This document shows positions 57,648 through 64,000 of a stretch of DNA of 64,000 bases, piece after piece. The first letter of the stretch is position 1. The number at the start of each line of letters is the position of its first letter. The DNA is from Gavia stellata. Its lineage: Eukaryota; Chordata; Aves; Gaviiformes; Gaviidae. The stretch lies in NCBI RefSeq assembly GCF_030936135.1, contig NC_082603.1, forward strand, positions 26,192,880 through 26,256,879, given 5' to 3'. The notes beneath the pieces are model-generated. The model was not told the origin of the DNA. It ran no database searches and saw nothing but the letters and a program-made list of their open reading frames with translations. A program made the translations under genes and the position numbers.

Positions 57648-60600
57648 CTATCCCGCTCTCTTCTCACGGCTGAGGGTCTCCACCTCCTTCATGAAGCGAA
57701 GGCACAGCTCCTCCCGCCACGGCAAGGCCACGCACTGCACAGCCACAGGCAGCCCCACGGCTCCTGCCACAGCCTGCAGCGGGGGCACAAGCGGTGAGGG
57801 GTTACCCGGGGGGCTCAGACCTCCAGCAGCTTTTGGAAACTTGGGTTAGGCACGTGGCTCATTCCAGAGAGTGGGAGGTTGGAGGCTGAGCCCTGCCATT
57901 CAAGCAGCCTTAGTGCGCTGAGGCGGAGGGAAGGCTCTTGCTGTTCTCATGAAATGGTTACCAAATCTTGGGCAGCGTGTTTAAGACGCCCACCCCCCCA
58001 CCCAGCTCTGCTTTGAGCTGTCTTGCAGCCAGATCCCTTTTCCTTCAGCATCCTCATTCCTGATCCATGCTCCACTGACAGCCTGAGCCTGGTGAAGGCA
58101 TCACAGAGCAGGAGGAAGGTGCTGTGGGCTGTGGCTGTCACAAGGATCTACCCAAAGAAGCTTTGCTGCATGGCTCCTTTCTGATTTCTGCCTATTATCC
58201 AGCCTGGGGCTGCTCCCCCAGTCCCCTCAAGCTTAGTGACTTATGTTTTTTGGGGCTTGGGAGAAAAGGGATTTGCAAGGGGTACATAAAGAAGAGGTGA
58301 ATTTTTTTGCACTGTGCCCCTATTGATGGAGACATTTAGGAGCCCCTGATTTCAGTGAAACTTACTTGAACATCCATCAGCATTCTCTGCTCCACCACTT
58401 CCCATGTTGCGTACCTGTTTCAGCGTTCGGTCCCAGGGGTCATCACAGTATCCTCGGTAAAGCTTTAGCTCTTCCTCATCAGCTTCTGTCACGGTGCTGA
58501 CGGGCACAACCCCAGCAGGGAAGTTCAAGACATTGTACAGCATTGTGGAGGAGATGGCAGCTGAGAGAAGCAGAAGAGAGAATGCAGGTAGTCACAGCCT
58601 TCTGTCTTCCTTCAAACTTACACATTACGTGTTCACTGAAGCCCCTGAGAACCAGCTGCTGCTGGGAGGAGAGATTGCACAGGGCTGGTCACCTGCAGGT
58701 CCAAGTTCTACCGCAAGAAACAACTGCCAACTGTTGTTCCTCCATGTGTCTGTCTCCACCTGCTCAGATACCTTTGCGGTAGTTATTTTTCCTTTCTAAT
58801 GCCCATAAAATGCTTAGGTGGGTGGTAGACCTCCATGGTAGTGGACGGTTCTGTCCAGTCTCAACCACTGTGGTCTTCTGCCCTCCTGGAAAGGTCCCAG
58901 ACTCACTTACTGAGGAGTTTCCCGGGGTATCCCGTGGTGAAGGCAGGGCCCAGGACAGGGCACAGCACAACATCCAGCTGGAGTTCCCTCCACTGGGCGA
59001 TGAACTCAGTGCGGTATACCTTGGGGAGGAGAGGGGAGATGACATGGAGGCCAAGTCCATGCCTGGAGCATCTCAGCTTCTCTAGGGTATGCACCAGGCT
59101 CTGGCATGGCCAAGGAGGCAGCAGCAGGCAGCTGTGTTCAAGAGAAGAGGCAGGGGAGTGTGTAAGTGTCTGCCTCCACAGCACGTGGCCAGACCGTGGC
59201 CAGGAATTGGAAAGGTCCCTCTTCAGCCGATCCCACTCCCAGGACAGCCTTTGTGGTGCTGGGACTGTCGAATGTGGGCATTTGGGCATAAGCACTGTGG
59301 GCAACTGATAAAGTCCTGGCTGGATTGACCCAAAAGCCCGTCTAACCCATTTCTATCTCTCTTTTGTGCCTTTCCCTCTGTCTTGTCTCCTCCCCAGCAT
59401 GCCCCTGCACAACCCCTTTCCTAACTGATGATCCTCTGAGCTGGCAGTTGCCATAAAGCCTCAACTTGAAGCATGATGCCAGAGAGAAAAGTCCTCAAAA
59501 CGTACCTCTATTTGATGGTGGTGATTCCACATCTCCTTCACTGACCTGCAAGTGGAAAGCGTAGCAACGTTTTTAAGCTTTAAGAGGAGGAGTTGCTTAA
59601 ATAATCCTCCAGGTTGATAAGCCCTGGCAATTTTAGCAATTACTTAAAACAATACATCTCTCACAATTTGTCTAAAGTTTCCTTTGGCATTTAGCCGAGC
59701 AATTAAGCAACAAATGTCTGGAAGTGGTAGAGAGAAGGTTTCTCTTGTGAGCCTGGATTTAGTACTCATCTCCGGCACAGGCTTCCTATATGACCTTATC
59801 CATCCAAGTCCCTCAATCCTTTCAGGATAACACTAGGGGCAGTGCAACACTGGGGAGATGTGTTCCTAAAGGCTGAAGCCATGTCCAGGGTGGAGGGACA
59901 GCCCCTGCAGAGAGCAGGTCAGAGCCTGTCATGAATCCAGTTCCCCCCACCATGGACACTTAGAGGAGAAAGTACCGTTCATTTTCATGGACATCCCTGG
60001 GGATGATGCCATCTTACCTCATTCCACCCAAGGCACTCAGATAGTCAGCCAGGCGGGGAAACTGAAAAGGCAAGAGGTTCCTGTTAGGGACATGACATGG
60101 GGGTGCAGTAACTTGTGCCATCCCGGGAAACCCCCGGTCCCATCCTGCCTCCGTCCCTGGGGATGCTGCACTGAGAGTGAATGATGATAATTAAAAATGC
60201 TTCTCATGGTTCTGAATTTACTTTGCTTCCAATTTCTGGTTGTTGGTTCCCAATTTGTTTCTTACAGCCCTATATTTCCTGCTCACAGAGGAATGCACTG
60301 ACTTGAACTAAGCCACCTTTCATTATTTTTGATAAATCAAACATTTTTTTAGCTTGGTATCTCACAGAAACAAGACAAGACCTCTACAAGCACTTTGATT
60401 GACTCCCACTCACTGCTACCTTTTTGGTTCTTTCAGCTGAGAACAACCCAACTGGACAGAGAGGCAGAGAAAAAGGAGGAGAAAAGCCCTACAAAAGGAT
60501 GCGCAGCTGGTGAAAGGGTTACAGGGAGAGACAGCCCTTATTAATCACTAGGAGTCCCCATGAAGTTGTGATCCTTGGGAGGCCTCCAACACAGGGATAG

Positions 60601-63600
60601 ACCTTCAACTTCGAGTCCCTCTGCTGCAGTAATCCCAATGCATGAATCTGTAGGAAACCGGGCACTGCTAGGTCTAGCATTTGAGGAACCACTTGCGGTG
60701 GGCTCTTCATTAATCTTTTACAGCTCTTGGATGGTCCTTCTCTCATTTCCTTTTTCATTGGAGAAATCCCAGCAGGGGTCTAGAAAAGACCCTCCAAAGT
60801 GATAGCATGTGCTGTGGCCTGAAATACCAGTTTTTTTTAGTTAAAGGAGTCTCTCAGTAGCATCACACTTTCAAGCATCTCAAGGCCTTGCTGACACCAC
60901 TCTGCTTCAAGTCTGAGGCCAGGGACTCACCAGAGGTTTAAGAATCAGAGCCAGCAGCTTCTTCCCCAGAGTTGGGATCTTGCAGCAATTCACCTGTGAT
61001 TTCAAGCTTGGATCTACAATATCTCCTGTGCTGAGAGATGACAAGAGGAGGGGATCATGCCAGAGAAGCTGTTTGCTCCTTCTCAGAAACCTGAGTATCT
61101 CCTGTTTGGGGTGGGAGAGATGGGCTCCTTTTGCCTGTGCGTTGTGCTCATGGGCGTGGGGGTGGAGGTATTTTACAGCACTGCTGCCAGGAGGCTCCTA
61201 CTTACAACACATCCAGCCAAGCACAGCCTCCGTCAGCAAAAAACGTCTTCAAAAACAGTTCAGTCATGACATAGTGGATCCGAGGTGGAGAAAAGGGCAC
61301 CAGCTGCACCAAAACACAAGATTATGTGGCAGTCTGGGGATGTGAATAATTTCCGAGGTCTGACTGTGGATATACTTCAAAGGCAGAGCAGCACCTCCCT
61401 GGGCTTCACATGCCAATGGAGGTCCCGGTTCAACACTTTACTAGCCCAGGCATCTCCCTGTGGGATTATTCCTCCCTGATGGCTGTTTGGCTCAGCTCTG
61501 AGATCTCTCCAGAGCTGTTTCCTCCTCCATCCTGCTTCAGGCATTCACTGAGCCAGAAACTACACCAGTTTCCCACCTGTCCCAGCAGAATCAACACCTG
61601 CTCAGACATGGACTCACTTTGCTATGAAGACCACCACTAGCATGTTTCCATAGGGAGAGAAAGGTGTTTCCCATGCCATGTCTCACAGTCCTTTTCCCTC
61701 AGTGGTCCAGGAAAAACAGAAGTCTCCATGGACATTGGGGAGGAAGGGGAAAAAACACCTCTCAGAGCCCTGCTGGGGAACAACAGACCTAGAAAATGCC
61801 AGAGGAACCTTCCAGAGTCAAATCCAGGACTTTATGGATGCTGCTGTCTGGTGCGGACCACAGCCACCAGATCAGAGATGGATTCGTTGCACCTTGCAGG
61901 TACAAGCTTGCTGATTGCTAGTGCTGTTTCCCCATGAGATGCACTACTAGCCCAGGTAGGCGTGCGTCTGCATTGTGTTATGTGGCTGTAGTAACTTAAT
62001 TCTGTACCTCTGCTAGGTCATTTATCCCACAACTGGGCTTGGGGTCTATGTCTGGTCTCTGAAGGGTGATTTCAGCAGTGAGGAGCAAAGCTGGGGACGC
62101 CTCGGGGAGAAGAGCGCGGGGTGGTTGTGCTCACCTGGTGCCCGGCTGCCTGCAGAGCCCCCCTGGTTTCCTGCACTGCCCGCCGCATGCAGGGGGGCAG
62201 AGGGAAGTAGCCGTCTGTGTCGTAGTACCCGACCCGCAGGGGAGCGGAGCTGGAGTACACCTGGAGCAAAGAGCCACCAGTTAAGCATTTCCAACCTTGC
62301 TGGGGGTAGGACTTCCCCCGTGCTGAAGCCCACTGTAGAAGGGGACAAAAGCTCCAGATGTTAGGGAGTAACTAATTTTCTGGTTTGCTGCTTGTAGTCC
62401 ATACGTTACCCTTTCCAAATGTCCACCCCTGCCTTTTTCTCCAGCCTCCCCTTCATCCCTCCCTTCAGATAGAGCACAGCCACTCAAGACTAATAGATTC
62501 AACCATTGCTACAAAGGATGGAGGTGGAGAAACCTCCTGAAGTTTGTCTGCTGCAGAGGAAAAGGAAATGTCCTCAGTCAAGAGATTTGCTGTAGAAGTT
62601 TCTGATCGTGTCTCATCTTCCCCTAAAAATCTCCATCTTTTTGCTCCTGGTGTTGCCTTCCTCCCCACTTTTTTCTCTCAATCTGATAAGCTACATGCCA
62701 GCTGAGAAGGCAGAAAGGATAACTACTTCTTAACATATTTTTTTCTAATAATTATGAATTGTGCCCTCAAAGAAAGCTAACAAGTTACTGGCAACCAGTA
62801 CAGTAAAGATCACTGGACCATTAAAGAATGCATACGTTGAGCGTGCAGCATCCTCGAAAGAACTGGGGCTTGCTGACTTAAGGACTCACCTCCTCATCGA
62901 AGGGGATGGGGGGCACAGTGGGGTCCAGCTGGAACATCTCCTGGCAGAGCAGCGCCTTCATGCACAGGGCCAGGCTGTCCACGTCCCTCGCCATTGGCCC
63001 CAGCGCGCAAGGAACTGGAGTGGGACGAGAGCGGATGTCCACGTTAAGCAAACGGGTGTGCCAAACACCGGTCCACCCCTCTGCGCGGCCGCGTTGGCTG
63101 CAGACGATGATCAGGCAATGAGGTGGGATGTTTCAGATGGACTCTGAACAGATCTTGGGTGTCTCAGGCTTTCCTCAGGCCTAGAGAAGTACATAGGACT
63201 CTTCACAGCGTATAGAGAAAAGCAATTTTAAGTACCTGACAGGATCCCACTGACTGGGCCACTCACTCCGGACAGGCTGTGGGAAAAGAGAAAGAAGCAT
63301 ATTGTCATTTCAGTAACAGTGAGATAGTCCCAATATGTTTGAATAGCATAGTGGGGTCTTCAGTTCTGGACCCGAACCAGAAGGCAATTATTAAAAGTAT
63401 TTGAGTTGAGTCATGTGAAAAAGAAAATTTTGGTCAAAATGAAAAAAAAAAACCTAAACCCCAACAAATCTTAGTTTTGGTTTAACCAAAAATGTTCCAT
63501 TTTGGCATTATTTAACCACTTCAGGCCCCTTTTCCTTTTAACTGCAGGCCAGATTTACAATGAAAACACAGCCATTTCCCCACAAAACCTAACAACGCTG

Positions 63601-63961
63601 CCTCTTGGGAGAGGTTTTGAGCAAAGCAAGCCAACCTTTAAGAAACCATCCTCTCTTTTCCCCACAAGTACTCGCTGAGCACCTCGCCCCTTCTGCTGAG
63701 CTTGAAAATTAACAGGCTCCTGGCAGGGTGGGAAGGGCAGACCCCAGCACCTACCTGAGCCTTTCGGCCGTGGGTTTGAGCCCGCACAGCCCGCAGAAGC
63801 TGGAGGGCAGGCGGATGCTGCCACCGATGTCTGAGCCGATGCCCAGGATGGAGCCTCCCCCTGCGATCAGAGCTCCCTCCCCTCCCGAGGAGCCCCCGGG
63901 GCTCTTCTGGTGGTTGAAGGGGTTCAAGGTCTGGCCGAAGATGGAGTTGCTGCAGTCATAG
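57648..63961 (-). CDS. FAAH: FAAH, fatty-acid amide hydrolase (5' part missing)
   Basis: FAAH is a membrane-bound amidase-signature serine hydrolase that cleaves anandamide and oleamide (known). Eleven coding exons in transcript order: 63961-63755, 63276-63236, 63014-62890, 62260-62135, 61303-61206, 61030-60931, 60061-60018, 59545-59506, 59019-58911, 58560-58415, 57773-57648 (stop TAG at 57650-57648). All are in phase and give 386 residues, matching human 194-579 with no net length change over that span. SPGGSSGGEGALI holds the Ser217 equivalent (codon 63891-63889) and SDIGGSIRLPSSFCGLCGLK the Ser241 nucleophile (63819-63817). The catalytic Lys142 and the N-terminal membrane anchor lie beyond the window. 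Later marks are GPMARDVDSLALC, LRVGYYDTDGYF, VYRTEFIAQWREL, MLYNVLNFPAGVVPVSTV and VQCVALPWREELCLRFMKEV. FAAH2 is less likely given the close fit to FAAH in the C-terminal half. The exon at 61303-61206 is the most diverged. Confidence 0.95.
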
Positions 63962-64000
63962 CTGGGGAGAAGAAAACCAGCAAGCGGGTTGTTGGAAACA

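Noticed and set aside
59325-59400. GATTGACCCAAAAGCCCGTC as a third copy of the unnamed old repeat
   Set aside because: Resemblance limited to a few words; too weak to list.

Overview
This is a 64 kb piece of a bird nuclear genome. The evidence is spliced vertebrate genes with GT-AG introns, CpG-island promoters, and CR1 LINE copies of the avian type as the main recognisable mobile DNA. I cannot settle the species; the RAD54L product is close to what I remember of the chicken protein. The gene order RAD54L - LRRC41 - UQCRH - NSUN4 - FAAH is the block known from human 1p33-p34.

Layout. Bases 1 to about 19.9 kb hold no gene I can recognise: non-coding DNA with CR1 and older repeat fragments, a GT microsatellite, a short tandem duplication, and a TAAT-rich block. 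From 19.9 kb a CpG island opens into RAD54L (+, 18 coding exons, 20366-40175, 743 aa deduced). LRRC41 (-, 10 coding exons, 49807-41614, 784 aa) meets it tail to tail. LRRC41 and UQCRH (+, 4 coding exons, 50244-51427, 86 aa) are head to head, 436 bp between start codons, sharing one GC-rich promoter. NSUN4 (+, 6 coding exons, 52691-56445, 415 aa) follows. FAAH (-, last 11 coding exons, 63961-57648, 386 residues plus a split codon) runs off the right edge with its 5' exons missing.

I placed every exon junction by hand using homology, GT-AG sites and phase. All five reading frames close in phase over the parts present; none looks like a pseudogene. The genes do not form one pathway: RAD54L acts in homologous recombination, LRRC41 is a substrate adaptor for a cullin E3 ligase, UQCRH is the complex III hinge protein, NSUN4 is a mitochondrial rRNA m5C methyltransferase, and FAAH degrades fatty-acid amides. 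UQCRH and NSUN4 both serve the mitochondrion and both have ETS-type promoter motifs.

I found no novel multi-gene system, CRISPR array, operon or recognisable retroviral fossil. The most interesting non-genic items are two opposed polyadenylation signals 37 bp apart between RAD54L and LRRC41, a YY1/ETS-motif bidirectional promoter, the convergent NSUN4/FAAH orientation, a 5S-rRNA-like SINE fossil, and a cluster of near-perfect palindromes in RAD54L intron 6.
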